Assembly: GCA_018136815.1 (NCBI GenBank)
Contig: CM030932.1
Location: 7,060,230-7,124,229 of the forward strand
Origin: Isochrysis galbana
Lineage: Eukaryota > Haptophyta > Isochrysidales > Isochrysidaceae
Direction of reading: 5' to 3'
DNA: 64,000 nucleotides
A program made the position numbers and the translations under genes. The notes beneath the pieces are model-generated. The model was not told the origin of the DNA and made no database searches. It saw only the letters and a list, made by a program, of their open reading frames with translations. Positions 10,766-22,775 of this stretch are shown here, piece by piece (the stretch's first letter is position 1; each line of letters starts with the position of its first letter).

Positions 10766-11859
10766 ATGGGGAGGAAGCGTCAGAAGAGCAATGAGGAGGG
10801 GGATGAGGATGACGGAATGTATGAAGTGGACTTCATAGTGGCTCGACGACTGGTGCGGGGGAAGCCTGAGTATCTGATTCGATGGGAGGGCTTCTCGGAG
10901 AGCGCCGACACCTGACCGGCGCCGACCTCCCTCCGAGCTCGTGCGACGAGCCCACAGGCCACTTCACCCTTCTCCTGGTGGAGTACCCGAGTGCCGCGAA
11001 CGACGCGCGCCTGCCAGGCAAGAAGACCGCGAGCGACGTGTGGGGCAGGGTGGCGAAGAAGACTAGGGCAATAATTCGGGTACGCCCCTCCCGCCCAGCC
11101 ACTCTGCCTGCTGTCTTCACCTATCACCTCTCTCCCTCACACCTGCAGATGCAGCATGGTGTGCGAGCCAACCTCGGCATCCCCGAGGAGTTGGTTGGGC
11201 GCATGGTGGGGGTGGGTTACCACCTCCACAATGGGGTGTGCAAGCCCTTTTCCTCGGCTCCACCAACCCGCCCTGTGGGATGCCGGAAGAAGAGATGCAC
11301 CTCTCTCCCTCCAGGGGTGCCGAGTGGCGACCGCCCGAACCACTCCTCCCTCTCCAAGCTGCAGTCATGCGCCGACGTGTTCGACGCTTGCTTTGGAGGT
11401 GGAACCCCCCCCCCCTTCACCTTGTGCCCCCCCTTCCTGCTTGCTCACCATGTGCAACACCTATTGGCAGGCGGCCCATTTGGGACGGAGTACAAGGACA
11501 CGGTCGATGCTGCCGGGGCGCTGTCGCGCCTAAAGTGCGCGGCGTCACGCAACCTGAACAACTGGATGCACGTCGACCAGATGGACGGGGGGCCGTGTTG
11601 GGCAGCATGGATGAGGATGAACCCGAGCGCGGACAAGCCTGCGGATTGGTGGCTTCTATTCCCGTGTGTAGGCCTTGCTGTGCAGCTCGTGGATGGGGTC
11701 CGAATCAGGTGGCACGGCAGGTATGCTCACCACTGCTCCATATCCGCGCCCTCGCAAAACGACGAGCTTCTCAGCTTGTTCGCGAGCACGTGCCTGCGTG
11801 TGCAGGCATGGCAAAGGCGCGAGGCAACTTGGGCAGGAGCCTCCCGTGCACGAAAGCAG
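10766..11859 (+). CDS. Chromodomain plus 2OG-Fe(II)-dioxygenase-like protein (possibly TET/JBP-like), frameshifted
   Basis: Starting at MGRKRQKSNEEG, the first exon encodes a chromodomain, a reader of methylated histone tails: YEVDFIVARRLVRGKPEYLI then RWEGFSESADT. An in-frame TGA stands where the conserved Trp is expected, and the rest (GADLPPSS...) continues in another frame, so there is an indel near 10912. Suggested further exons are to 11079, 11149-11215, 11315-11398 and from 11471; the donor GTTACC at 11216 is weak. The last exon looks like a double-stranded beta-helix oxygenase: NLNNWMHVDQMDGG gives an HxD pair (codons 11569 and 11575). WWLLFPCVGLAVQLVDGVRI then leads to HHCS (11728-11733) as candidate distal His, followed by DELLSLF. 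TET/JBP-type or another Fe(II)/2OG family is inference. The 3' end is not resolved. It converges on a transposase fragment. Confidence 0.5.
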
Positions 11860-11961
11860 GTGAGAGTTGGGCAGAAGGTCCACATTGGGTCCTTTGCCAT
11901 GCTGGGTACTGTGTCCAGGGGGGAGGGTTGCCGGGTGTATGTGCGGTGCGCTGCGTGGGTC

Positions 11962-13473
11962 CTCGTTGCGGAAGCCCGACCGCGGAGGTTCCTTCATATC
12001 AGCGAGGGACTGCCCAGACTGCTGATCTGTGATGAGGGCTGGCAGGGCGCGGGCATCAAGCGTGCAACCGCCGGTAACGGTGCGCTTCTTCGCGCCTTTC
12101 TCCGACACCACCTCACCCCCATCACCGGGGAAGCGCCACGTCCAATCATTCCCCGCCGAGGACTCCGAAAGCTTGACCTGCACCCCCATTTGATCCCAAG
12201 AAAACACGTTCCCCGGCTTGTCTATGATGAAATAGGCGCCGTTCTCCTTGGCGGCCTCCTCCTTGTCCGCCCATCGGCCGAGCCCTAGATGCACCACAGC
12301 CTCTCCCAGCTTCTCGTACCACAACTCGAGGTTGGTCGCGGTGCACCAGTGCTTCCGGTCGATCTCGATGCGTTTCACCTTGCCCTCCTTGACACACATC
12401 TGTGTTTTGTAGCGTTCGTACCAATCGGCCCGGACAGCCTTGTGCTTGAAGAGGTTCGCGACGTCTGTCCCTTGAATGAGGAGGTTCACAGTCCCTATGA
12501 CCAAGGAGCGGTTAACACGCACGCCCATGTGCCGTAGCGCGGAGGCCCAAAAGTATAGACGCTTCCGAGCCTCCTCCGGCAAGAAGCATTGCCTACCTGC
12601 AACGGCAGGGCTCACCACAAATTCTGCCGGGTCCTTCTTCTCAGCCTCCGCGGCTGCTTTTGCTCCCATGGCTGCCGCATTCAGAGGCCAGTAGGAGATG
12701 CTCACGCCGACAGCGCAAAGCACCTCGGATGCACGTCGCCCATCCATCGCGAGCCTGCCTTTCACCATTTCCACTGCGGCCCACTTCACTCCCTCCCTGT
12801 ACATCCCCCTGGTGCCCTTTGCGCCGTAGGGCCTGGAATCGCCCATCCGAGTGCATGCCTCCGCCAGCTGCGCCTTCAGAGCGTCCAGATCGTATCCATG
12901 CAGCGTGCCCAACTTCGCCGCCGATGGTGCGCCCGTAACCGACGCAGACGAGCGCGCGTACGACCTCTGCTCGCCCGAGGCCGAGGGTGGGCGGTCCGGA
13001 AGTGGAACGACGCCGCACTTGATCGCGTCCAGCGTCTCTTCTCCCATACGACGTTCCCAATAGGTGAAGCGCGGTCTGTCGATGCCGAACTCCTTGGCCC
13101 AGTCAGCCTTCGTCCGTAGCGTCGTCCGGTCGGTGTCTGGGTGGTACCAGCACCGGATGGCCTTCAGCGCGCGCTCCTTCGTGTCATCCTGCGGAGGGAC
13201 GCGCCCCCCGGCCATGTATGATATCTGAGCGGCCGCTTGACGCCTGGGACGCCCGGAACGCGCCCCGCCTGCCTCCCCCTCCTCACGAAGAACAACTTCT
13301 GTGACGTCGTCGATCGCGACGGCGATCGGGGATGCAGCCGGAGGGGCGTCTGAGTCGCGCGCGGGTTGGGGCGACCCGCGGAGGGATGTTGGGGTTGTGC
13401 ATGCCCCTGGCTCTGACGCCACTCTCGACGCCATGGAGCTGCAGTGGGGCTGGTGGGGGCTGCGAAGAACCAC
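11962..13473 (-). CDS. CENP-B/pogo-like DDE transposase, N-terminal two thirds
   Basis: An open frame runs from ATG at 13473 to a stop at 11656, but the transposase-like part ends near 11962; beyond that the frame is antisense to the neighbouring dioxygenase exons. In order: a disordered Pro/Ala-rich start; a helix-turn-helix-like segment (TKADWAKEFGIDRPRFTYWE); a second basic helical block; then a CENP-B-type DNA-binding region (FLPEEARKRLYFWASALRHM ... NLFKHKAVRADWYERYKTQM). The start of a DDE catalytic fold follows: NVFSWDQMGVQVKLSESS offers the first catalytic Asp, and after it comes KKRTVTGGCTLDARALPALI, matching the strand that follows it in pogo/Tigger-type enzymes. The second and third catalytic residues are not present, so the gene is truncated or continues in exons I cannot find. 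Transposases of this group cut and paste DNA elements flanked by TA duplications. Confidence 0.55.
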
Positions 13474-13761
13474 GTGCCAGGCTTCAACGCGCGCTCAGGA
13501 ATTGGCTGGGCACGGAGTAGCGGGAATTTTTAAGAAGATTTTTTTTCCGCGCGTGTGCGCACCTAAAATGTCACGGTGAGTCACCATCTAACCCATTTCG
13601 AATGAGAAGCACATGTCGGCGACGGGAATCACATGGGACAACTTCCATCTAGTCGGAACGGCTTCCAGATGTTTTAGGGCCGAAATTTATTTTAACCCAT
13701 CGAAAAGCGTCTTGTCCAAGAAGCGCCAGCCTCTACTTGTCGCTGGCAGGAAAAGAGGCCG

Positions 13762-15811
13762 ATGGCCTCTCTCCCTCGCGTCGACGTCTCGAGTCGTAGC
13801 CGGCGCCTCCGGCTGCTCGAGTGCCACCTCATCCGCAACCGGCCGTGCATCATCGAAGGAGCGACGACGCTCTGGCGCTCGTCGAGCTGGGCCCGGGACG
13901 CTCTTGGCGTGCTACGCAAGCTGGAGGAGAGGGTTGGCACAGAGACCATGGTGGGCCATTCATCTCTCTCGCTACGCAGCCAATCATATGCGTAGAGCCC
14001 GGGAGCCGGGAGGAGTGGCACAAGAGCCCGGGACTTTGTTGGTACGCGGCTCATCATGCCTTGCCGCCGCACCGCCATAGGTGCCTGTGGAGTTCTGCCC
14101 TGCTGATGTCGTCGACTCGGATCGATTATGTTCATGGGAGGGTGGCAGTGATACAGATGGCTATGGCAGCCGCACGCGTTGCGAAATGAAGCTCGGCACG
14201 TTTTTGGAGAGGTGGTGTGCTGGCTGGCCGAATCGTCAGTTGGGCTACTTGAAGGACTGGCACCTACCTCGGCTTCACCCGAAGGTGGCCTCCGACACGT
14301 ACTCGCCCCTTGACGTCTTCGGCTTTGATGGGCTGAATGCCTGGTGCGATGCAAGAGATGCTGATGATTACCGATTTGTCTACGCCGGCCAAGCTGGTAC
14401 GTGGACAGCCCTTCATCACGATGTTCTCTGCTCGCACTCGTGGAGCGCCAACGTGGTGGGAAGGAAACACTGGATTCTCTTCCCACCGGCTGTAACGGAG
14501 CTGCTTTTCGACGGCCAGGGTAACCTCGTTCCGGATGCTCGGCCGAGTGCATGGAAACAGTACTCGTCGGCGGTGCGCGCCTCGCTTTCGCAAGCCTGGG
14601 CGAAGCGTGTAGAGGCGACGCAGGGGGTGGGCGATGTCGTGTTTGTACCAGCAGGTTGGCACCACCAAGTACACAACGTCGCCGGCACTGTCTCGGTTAA
14701 CCACAACTGGATCTGTGCCTCCGGGCTCCCGGCGTTCTGCGCGTTTGTGGTGCGAGAACTACACGACACTTGCGCATCCATTGCCGATCTCAGGGCCCGA
14801 GGGGAGCATGAACCCGTGGACGGCACGGGTGAGGAACGTACTTTTCTCAACAACATCTCAAGTGGTCGTTCTGCTGATTGCCTAATGAGTACTGATGAAT
14901 GGCGAGCCCATGTACAACTTCTGATGCGAGCGAATTGTGGTATCGATCTTAGCGGCGCAGTAGCATTGATAGGAACCTTCGTTGCAAGGGCAGCCGAGAC
15001 CCTCAGCAGCAGTAAACTTACATGTGAGACTCCGGAGGAGCCTCTATCTTCTAAGCTTGCGCTCTTTCGAATGCACGCCCAGAGCATACGTGGACGTCAT
15101 TCAAATGTTGCACGACATGATATTGCCCTAGACATGACTTCACTTGGTTCGCCTACAGTCACCGGGGACGGGTTGCACATGGAGCAATTCGAGTGTTGCA
15201 TGAATCGCGATGCGCAAGAGGGAACTTTGATTGCGTTCGAACTCGTCCAGGTGGTCCGCAACTTGACTCGCCTGCTCTTGGTCGACGATGTCATCGATGC
15301 TGCTGGGATCAGCCGACAGAAGGCTAGACACGTCATGGACGGCATGAAGACGCTGCCTCCACCTGTGGATCAAGCTGGAAACCCTTTACCCCACGCTCAC
15401 CCGTGCGTTCAAGTTGCCTGCTTGACTTGCGCGAAGCCATCACAAATGAAAGATGAGACCAACCCCGCCGAACTCAATGATGCGAGATGCAAGACTTGCC
15501 TAGGCGATATTGCGCAGTCTACTGCTTGGTGGCGAGATGCTCTGCTACTCATCCGACGGGCTCAAACTATGCTCATCATCCTCGACAGTGGGTCGCCAAA
15601 TGTCGAGAGAGTTCGGAGAGAATGCATCAGGCCTTCGATGCGGGAAGATATCCGCAGCAATTCGATGAACGTAGACACCTCGCCCTCCATCGACAAAGCG
15701 GGTTTTCATTCCGCGCTTAAAGATTATACCGCACGTCGTCGCTGGCGACGAGAGCTGCGTCGCCTGCGGACATCCGAACAAGCATCAATAAAGTTGGGTA
15801 CCGCTCGCTAG
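13762..15811 (+). CDS. JMJD4-like JmjC 2-oxoglutarate oxygenase
   Basis: Two exons, 13762-13950 and 14081-15811, joined in phase 0 through a 130-nt intron (GTGGGC...CATAG), giving 639 residues. It belongs to the JMJD4-type JmjC group; the human member hydroxylates a lysine of the release factor eRF1. The family start RPCIIEGATTLW is followed by GYLKDWHLPRLHP. The Fe(II) site follows: TALHHDVLCSHSWSANVVGR (HxD near residue 173), then KHWILFPP, and GDVVFVPAGWHHQVHN with the distal His near residue 255, ending in NHNWI. Beyond about residue 300 is a long C-terminal extension of roughly 330 residues. It contains an SRQKARHVMDGM segment and cysteine pairs (CLTC, CKTC) that could bind zinc. The gene starts 290 nt from the oppositely oriented transposase start. 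Substrate assignment is by family only. Confidence 0.85.
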
Positions 15812-16810
15812 GAAAGTCAGGTTGCTATGGCACTACTAGATCGCAGAAATCCCGAATCACTCATCGTTGTAAATTATTATTCAAAGCTCTCGCCGCGTAT
15901 GCAACTTCGGGCAACTTCCACGCCGCTCTACATTCCCGTCCACCAACCTTTCCTTACCGTCTTGCGGCAGCCGTCCCTTGTGCACGATCTAGGGGCCCCA
16001 GAAATAAAGGAGTTTGTTGTTTTTAGGTGTTAGGCCGTGGTGTGTGCCTCCGACCTACCTCCGCCATTGGTGATCAATAAAGTTAGCACTTGGTACTTGG
16101 TTCGCATGCGGAGGGCACGATACCTCCCCCTCTCCTGGCTCCCCCTGATGGGGGAAGGGAGCCACATTCCACATTCCTTCTTGCAATGCCACTCAGCTGG
16201 CATAGCAAAGGGTGGCGCACCCTGTCCACCAAGCCACAACAGTCGCTAGAGGCACCCCTCCCGGCTCCCCGAGGCGGGCGCTGGATACCCAATCGCACGC
16301 CCTAGCTAGCCCGCGTTAGTAAGCCTATCGGCGCCGCTATCGCTCTAACCATCCACGCCCTAGCTAGCCCGCGTCCGTAAGCGTATTCGCGCCGCTATCG
16401 CTCTAACCAATCGCCCATTCTCCTAGTGGTTGATGCCTCTTTGATAGCTAGACGGCACCTGTCGCATCCAGAGTATTTTATTATATACTCTAGCAGGCGG
16501 ATGCGGTGCTTCTATCAATGTGTATTGTGTGAGAAAATTGAGTGAGTTTTGTTTTTGACTATGAGTTGCCTCGAAGCTCCGCCGCATTGCACGCCGCATT
16601 TGTTCGTTTGTCGGCGGAAGGAACTGGCAAGGAAGCCGGCAGGAAGGTAAAGGAAGTGTCTTGGCAAGGCGACGGAGGGCAGGATTTCTAACGGTAGAGA
16701 GGCAGGAATTTTTAACGGTAGGGAGGCAGGATTTTTAACGGTAGAAGAAGAGTGCAGAATTTAACAGTAGAAGAAGAGCGGAGAGGAGCGGGAGCGGGGC
16801 TCGAACTGCA
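15812..16810. other. Intergenic, with 58-nt tandem duplication and AACGGTAG array
   Basis: No gene seen. Two 58-nt units beginning ACGCCCTAGCTAGCCCGCG occur at 16297 and 16355, ending near 16412. Between 16683 and 16770 a short imperfect tandem (GGCAGGATTTTTAACGGTAGA type) occurs four times. AATAAA-like hexamers at 15787 and 16076 may serve as poly(A) signals for the JmjC gene. Confidence 0.55.
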
Positions 16811-17056
16811 GAGCGCTCCGCGCTCCGTCCGGACTCGAACTCGCTCCGCGCTCCGTCCGGACTCGAACTCGCTCCGTCCGGACTCGAACTCGCTCCGCGC
16901 TCCGTCCGGACTCGAACTCGCTCCGTCCGGACTCGAACTCGCTCCGCGCTCCGTCCGGACTCGAACTCGCTCCGCGCTCCGTCCGGACTCGAACTCGCTC
17001 CCCAGAGCAAAAGGTTGGTGGAGATGGTGGGTTGAACCACTATGCCACGCGAGAGT
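16811..17056 (-). repeat. tRNA-derived element with amplified B-box minisatellite
   Basis: Read on the minus strand, 17056-16985 contains TGGCATAGTGGTTCAACC, an excellent tRNA D-arm/A-box, and about 45 nt later GAGTTCGAGTCCGG, a B-box-like T-arm. The latter unit (GAGTTCGAGTCCGGACGGAGC, 21 nt, alternating with a 28-nt version carrying GCGCGGA) is tandemly repeated about eight times across 16811-17000. The T-stem does not pair well, so this is a SINE or tRNA pseudogene rather than a working tRNA. 17060-17586 holds pyrimidine-rich DNA and a ~27-nt tandem at 17283-17345; no gene seen. Confidence 0.55.
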
Positions 17057-17586
17057 TTACGTAGCCATAGGGCCAGTGGGAAGGGCTGAGAACCACCCTA
17101 TATACTCTGGGTTTTTCTCTTCTTTCTTCAACTCTTCTTCTTCTTTCTTCCTCTGTTCTTTTTTACTTTTTACTTTTTTCTTTACCATTATTTCTTCTTG
17201 CTTCTGAGACATTGCGAATGCGACACCCCCCGGCTTTTCACGAGCGTCCTCGCGAGCCTTCTGCAAGCGGAATCCTTATGTCTCCAAATTGTGGAAGTCA
17301 ATGTCTCTAAATTTTGGAAATCAATGTCTCGAAATTGTGGACGGTCGCCATCGCTCTGCTTCAGATTCGAGCGGGGAGAGAGACGAGGGGAAATCTTCCC
17401 CCGGTCCCATGATAAAAAATTGGGCCTCGGGATCAACAAAAGTTTTTTTCAACCCAATCTCCCCCACCCCTACCTGCCGGTTTTGCTCCGTAAATCGAAG
17501 TTGAAGTTGATTGTGGGGAGTGTGCGAAAAAAGAATGGGCCTAAGACTAGGACAAAGAACTGCACCGCCTGGACGCGAAGTACACG

Positions 17587-20500
17587 CTATAAGGCTGAAC
17601 TCCGCGAGAAGGAAGAGGGACGTAGGGAGACGAATCGAGAAGTGCCGAGACGGCTGCTCATACCGCGAGAACTCAAAAAGTTGGAACCTCTGGCAGCGCT
17701 CACGGCCTTTGCAGTCACGGGGAGCGGCGGCAGAGGTTCGCCCTTAGAAACAAAGGGGCGAATCGGTGGTAGGTCGTCAGGTCGAACCGGGGTCGTCGAG
17801 GCGGCCACCTTCGCAAGCCCTCGTGAGCGCCCGCGATTAGGCGCGAAAGACCATGGCGCCGATCGTACGTCACGAAGCGGATAGGCTGGGCGCGAAAAAA
17901 CCGAACGCTCTCCGGCGGAGTTCCGACACGCGACTCCGGGGCTACCGCGGCTGCTAAACGGAGACTTCCAGCCCGAACTTTCAAGTGTTGTGCCCGGTGC
18001 GTCGGATGGTGCCGCCTCGTCGTCTTGGAATGGCTCTAGCGAAATCATATCCTCATCGTTGGGTGCATGATTGGCAGTGTGGGTTTGCCCGAGCAAAGAA
18101 GCGCGGTGGCGCGCGGTACGGCGAGATGAGACACGAGAGCGCCCATTAGAGGGCTTCCCATTCTCTTTTGAAGAACGCCTCGTCCTGCCGCCGCTGTTCG
18201 ATTTTGCTAGCGCATTTTCTGGTTTGTCCTCGCGCTCTTTCTCCTCACTTGCGTTGAGAGCATAGCCACTATCCGTTGCCGCGCCCATTTTGCCTTCCTG
18301 ATCCGTACGAGTCGCTGTCCTGATGGCGCTCCCGGCTCTCCGGCGACGAATTGCTCGCGATCCCTTGCTCCTCTCCTCGCCGCCGTTGTCCTCATCGCCA
18401 TGAGGCGAGCCGCCATTGATCGTGCTCTGCACTCGGCTCGTCATGTGCTCCGAAAGCTTGCGCAAGATCGGTGACACGACGGAAGCCCGGACCTCCGTGG
18501 AGAGCAAGGCCCGGTTCTCAAAGGAGCCCTCCTCGCAAGGTGCAGGTGTATCATCGGCGTCTCGGTAAGGAACCACTACCTTGGCCCTTTCCTGTTGCAT
18601 CCGAGGAGGCTCTAACTCATCCACACTCTGGGCGGGATCACTTCCCTCGAGGCCGTCGGGTGATAGAGATCTGCCTTGCACGGTCGTATCTCGCTGACAT
18701 CCTACTGACGATCCGCACTCACCAGCATGATCCCTTCGTCGGCCTTGAGGAGAACAACTTCCATCTCGCGAGGATGGGTTGCCATCGTGTGAAGATGGAC
18801 TCATTTTGTCCGGAGAGCGTCGCTTGATCTGCGGAGAGCACTGCATGCCGGGCTGCGGGCGATGAATGAGCAGAGAGCGATGTGCGCCTCGCCGCGATTG
18901 ACGTGCACTGGGGGGAGACTGAGTGGTGGGTGTGCGAACTTGAGGTGACTTGGTGTCGCGAACATCCGTACGTGAGAACGACCCGCGTCGCGAAGAGGGG
19001 TGTGAGTTGGCGCTTGGTGATCGTTGTGATGGCACCTCCCTGGAGGACGGGCGGCGCGAGCTGTTCTTGTTTCCGTGCAGCGGCACAAGCCCGGGATTGT
19101 CTTTCCGAGTTGGAAGGCTTCCACCTGGTTGAAACTTGGATGGGATGATAGATGGCGCAAAAGGCCACGAGTGGATGTCTGAGAAGGTCTGACGCCGTGG
19201 CAACGTTGGTGTAGCTGGGGATGAGAAAAGGGCCGATGGAGCATCGGCCAAGATCGGAGGCGGCGCGCTAGCGTTGCTGCCCTTGGAACGAGCGCCACTC
19301 AGTACACCTAGGCCACTTAGTCCACCTAGGCCGCCGATTGTCCCCAACGCTACTATCGGTCCCGCACTGGCTCTCCGGCTGTTCCCTCGCGGTCCGTTTG
19401 CGACCTCCTCGCTCCCCGGCCCAATTTTGGCTTGTTGGTTGCTTGCCCCTTGTGCCAACACGTCAGCATTCGCCGCGTCGCGTTTATTCAGAGTGGTTGA
19501 CCTCCGCTTTCGGCGCCGTGGCACCATGTCAACTTTCCGAAAGAAAAGTACATAATTGTCCGGCGACACGACGTCCTCGCCTTCGGCGAGCGGCGAGCAG
19601 CGAGAATCGTTGTAAGAATACCACCTCCCGTCGCGTGCGCACCGCGCAAGTGCTGTGTAGTGGCCGCCTGAGAGAGATCCCACGTGGTTACAAACCGCGT
19701 AGAGCTGGTACACATGGCGTGCCCCATCCCCTGTGACGATCTCCTCTGACGTTGAATCGTTCCGAATATACTCAAGACTAGAAGGCTCTTTCTTGCTCGA
19801 TACGTCCGCGACCTCCTCCTCGACCTCCTTCTCTTTGGAGCCGCTCTGCGGAGAACGCGATGAACCTGCCTGCGGCTGCGACTCAACAGCGACGGTCTTG
19901 GCGAAGGGCGCGGGCGCGGCCGCTGCGGCGTGCGCCTCTAGGCTCTCCCGGTCCACACCTCCGTCCTCACTTTCACCTAGCCCGTCAACATCTCGCTCAG
20001 CTATAGCACTAGTGGTCGAAGAAGTAGAACCGACCAGAGTAGAGAGATCGAGGTGGTCCGGGTGGTTGATGGCTACGGTTTCGGTCCGCTTGCGGTAGCG
20101 ATCGCTCCCGCCTCCGCCTCCGCCCCCGCCAAAGCGCTTGAGATGAACGCAGAGATGTGAGGGGAGCTTCCAGAGCGTAAGCGTCTAAATTGGTTGCGAG
20201 GGAGAAGGCGGGGCTAAGAAGCGCCTTTTTGTGGGGCGCAAGCAAACAGGGGGCGCCATGTGCGCGCAATGGAGCAATTTTGGTGCTGATCTCCGTTGCC
20301 AGGCCCGAGTTGCAGCTCACCTTGGTGGCCGGCCGGAAATCCTTGCAGTAGAAGCAACGCCATAAGTTGTCCCCATCCAGTGTCTCCTCGCGCATATACT
20401 CCTCAATACAATCGCGCAATGTCAGGCCCGCAGAATTTTGCGGAACGCTGCCCGTCGCCGCACCGTCTGCCCCAGAGCTTTGACGCCGGTTGGTTGACTT

Positions 20501-22183
20501 GCGCGACGGCACTCGAGGCATTGGCACAGAAAGATACATGAAGGGATCGAATTTAGTGCGCGTGGCACCTGTACGAGGGCGAGATCATACTGAGCCGTGG
20601 CCCACAAGACCCAAGCTCCGCGCCATTGGCTAAGAGGGTGAGAGCAGCTTTGCCCCCGCACAGAATAGTTTGGGAGAAAGAGCGTGCCGCACCACAATGA
20701 GAGCACTTCAGTACCGATCGCAGCTGGCCTTGGAAGGTATCGACAATGACGGAACGATCCCTCCGGAGGTGGTTTCCCCACGCCTCAGCTGCCACCGCTT
20801 CCTCCTCGGCTGCTGCAACAATTGGCGACGGACGGATGCGCGGCCCGGAGCCACCTACACCTACACCTGCAGCGAAAGCGCTGGCGCCAGAATCATCTTC
20901 ATTTCCCTCGTGACCCACACTAGATCCGCTCGTGCTCGGCCCGTTCACATAATCGAGCTCCACGTCCTCGATGTACTCCTTCTTTCCCCGCTGGCGGTTG
21001 AGATCCTCGTGCAACCCATCCAATAAGAAGGAGGCAAACTCCTATGCAGCAAACGTTCATGGAAAAGAAGGGTCGCGTGGGTAGCGACCAAACACAAGGT
21101 TCCCAAAGTCTTGCAGCGACGAGGGCAGCCGCGTGATGCACGCGAATCTCGCGCAGAGCTCGCTAGCGCACTCCCTAAAGCACATGCAAACCTTCGGGTC
21201 CAATCTGGGCTGGATCCCCACTTGGCATTCCACGCCCACTATGCGATGCCGCCCTCCTGACGTGCGCCCGCACGCACCTGCGCGTCATGCTGACGATAGC
21301 CGGCAAACTGAGGTGCAAACTCCCCAATGGTCCGCTTGAACTCAGCGGGAGAGATGCTCGCCTTGTTCCCTGCCCAAAGCTTCCCCAAGAGCTCGGCATA
21401 CGCACAGGCAACCTTGCCGCCCGATCCTGGGAGGTGTGGCAGCGGGCGGTGAGAGTGACCCTCTTCAACTCCGCAACCAGATGTGCACCAGAAGCAGCCG
21501 GGCGTCGGGCACGGCGCGAGTGCACACGCACCGAGCACATTATTCTGGTTCAGGTCCTCCCGCCACACGTTGGTGCGGAGGAAGTAGTGCGTCAACACGT
21601 CGGTGTGCGAGAGACACTGCAAGCAGGCGCGGTCGTTGGGCATTAAGCTCAGGCCGATGCCCTTGGAACAGAAAGCTCGACGTGGGTGCGGGTGCCCAGA
21701 GGCGTCGAGCTTCTGCATCCCACCGCTCCTCCCCGCGTTCCGCTTTGTGCACCCCACCTGCAGCGCTGCATTCATGAAGCACGTGTTACCCAGGTTCAGC
21801 ATGCCTACCCTGCCGCCGACGAGCTCATCCTCGGCGAGCTGGTGGGTGGAGGACTTGCGCCTCCCTCTCTTTGGCTTCGTCTCGGTCGCACGCCGCGAGA
21901 GCCCGCCCAGCAGTAGCCCAGAGGCAGTGGACGAGGCGAAGCGGCGGCGGGGAGGAGACGAGGCTCTCTCTGGTTTGTTCTGCTCTCTCTGCTCGTCGGT
22001 GGGGCGGGACCGGCGGGAAGTGGGGGAGCGGCGGGAGGCCGGAGACTTGGGGCTCGACGGCTCCGCTGGGGACGAGGGCTCGCCGCCGCTCAGCTGGCGC
22101 CCCATGGGGAGAGGGGGGGGGGGGGGGGCGGAGGGGGGGGGGGCGGGGGGGGAAGCAGGAGAGGGAGAGAAAGGGTGGGCCAA
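17587..22183 (-). CDS. USP-family ubiquitin carboxyl-terminal hydrolase
   Basis: Six minus-strand exons (22183-21758, 21616-21532, 21426-21278, 21041-20693, 20568-20321, 20184-17587), all GT-AG and phase-consistent, give 1284 residues; a start at 22105 (MGRQLSGG) is also possible. This is a cysteine protease that removes ubiquitin. Visible family marks are the Cys box VGMLNLGNTCFMNAALQ (Cys near residue 134), QNNVLGSGGKVACAYAELLG, the QHDAQEF motif split by an intron, a zinc-ribbon pair KCSHCG and WRCFYCKDF, LCVHLKRFG, the His box VGSLSGGHYTALARC (near 594), and YSYNDSR with NYVLFFRK. The domain order resembles the USP4/11/15 and yeast Ubp12 group but without recognisable DUSP or UBL parts. 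The first ~110 residues are Pro/Ser-rich. The last ~640 residues are basic, Ser/Arg-rich and disordered, probably for partner binding or localisation. Confidence 0.9.
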
Positions 22184-22775
22184 AGGAGAGTCGAGGAGCG
22201 GGCGCGGCCGGTCCAGGTAGAGAAGAAACAGAGATCACACTGTAAGAAACAGCATTATGTGAGAGAGGTGGGAGGCGCGCGTGGGTGCGTGGTGCAGCCG
22301 CGCGCGCCGCGGACGGAGTGTAACCGGCAAGTGAGAGATTGGCCGTGGAGTAATAGATACATTTATATCCCGCTCCCCGTGCGGAATCCAGGAAGCGCCC
22401 GCCGCGCAGAGCGAGAGACTCCCACAATTGAAGTGTACTCGGCAGTATAAACCAAACCTCAACTCGTAGCACTCCTGTTCCTCTGTTTCTTCCCCTTCAC
22501 ATCGGTGGGGGGGCCAAAACTATATATAGGCACCCCAACAGCTTCAGTTGCGTACCGTCGCAGCCGGTACAAGTAGGTGGTAAAAAAATGCGCGCGTTCC
22601 TTTTTTTAGATGGGGTGAGTAAAGTACGTAGTTGTAGTTGACGGGTGTTCATTGTCGCGCGCCGTGAGTTGGGTGTGTTCGCGGCGCAGCCGCGGGGTGC
22701 GTTTCGTTGTTTCGTTTTGTTGATAATAATAAAACTGTATCTGAGCATTAGCATTGGTACCACCTGATAGCATAA
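22184..22775. other. Upstream region of the USP gene
   Basis: No gene supported. Just inside the USP start (22112-22156) lies a nearly uninterrupted G-run that encodes the Pro-rich N-terminus on the other strand. 22500-22745 is less GC-rich, with AATAATAATAAAA at 22723. This region probably holds the USP promoter. Confidence 0.4.

Noticed and set aside
11656-11961. C-terminal part of the minus-strand transposase frame
   Set aside because: Composition and position match the antisense of the dioxygenase exon; no transposase features are seen.
10882-12288. 468-codon plus-strand frame as one exon
   Set aside because: It reads through three clear introns (poly-C stretches with acceptors) and, past ~11900, is antisense to the transposase; only parts are kept as exons.
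16811-17000. CRISPR-like array
   Set aside because: Units are contiguous tandem copies without unique spacers, in a eukaryotic genome.
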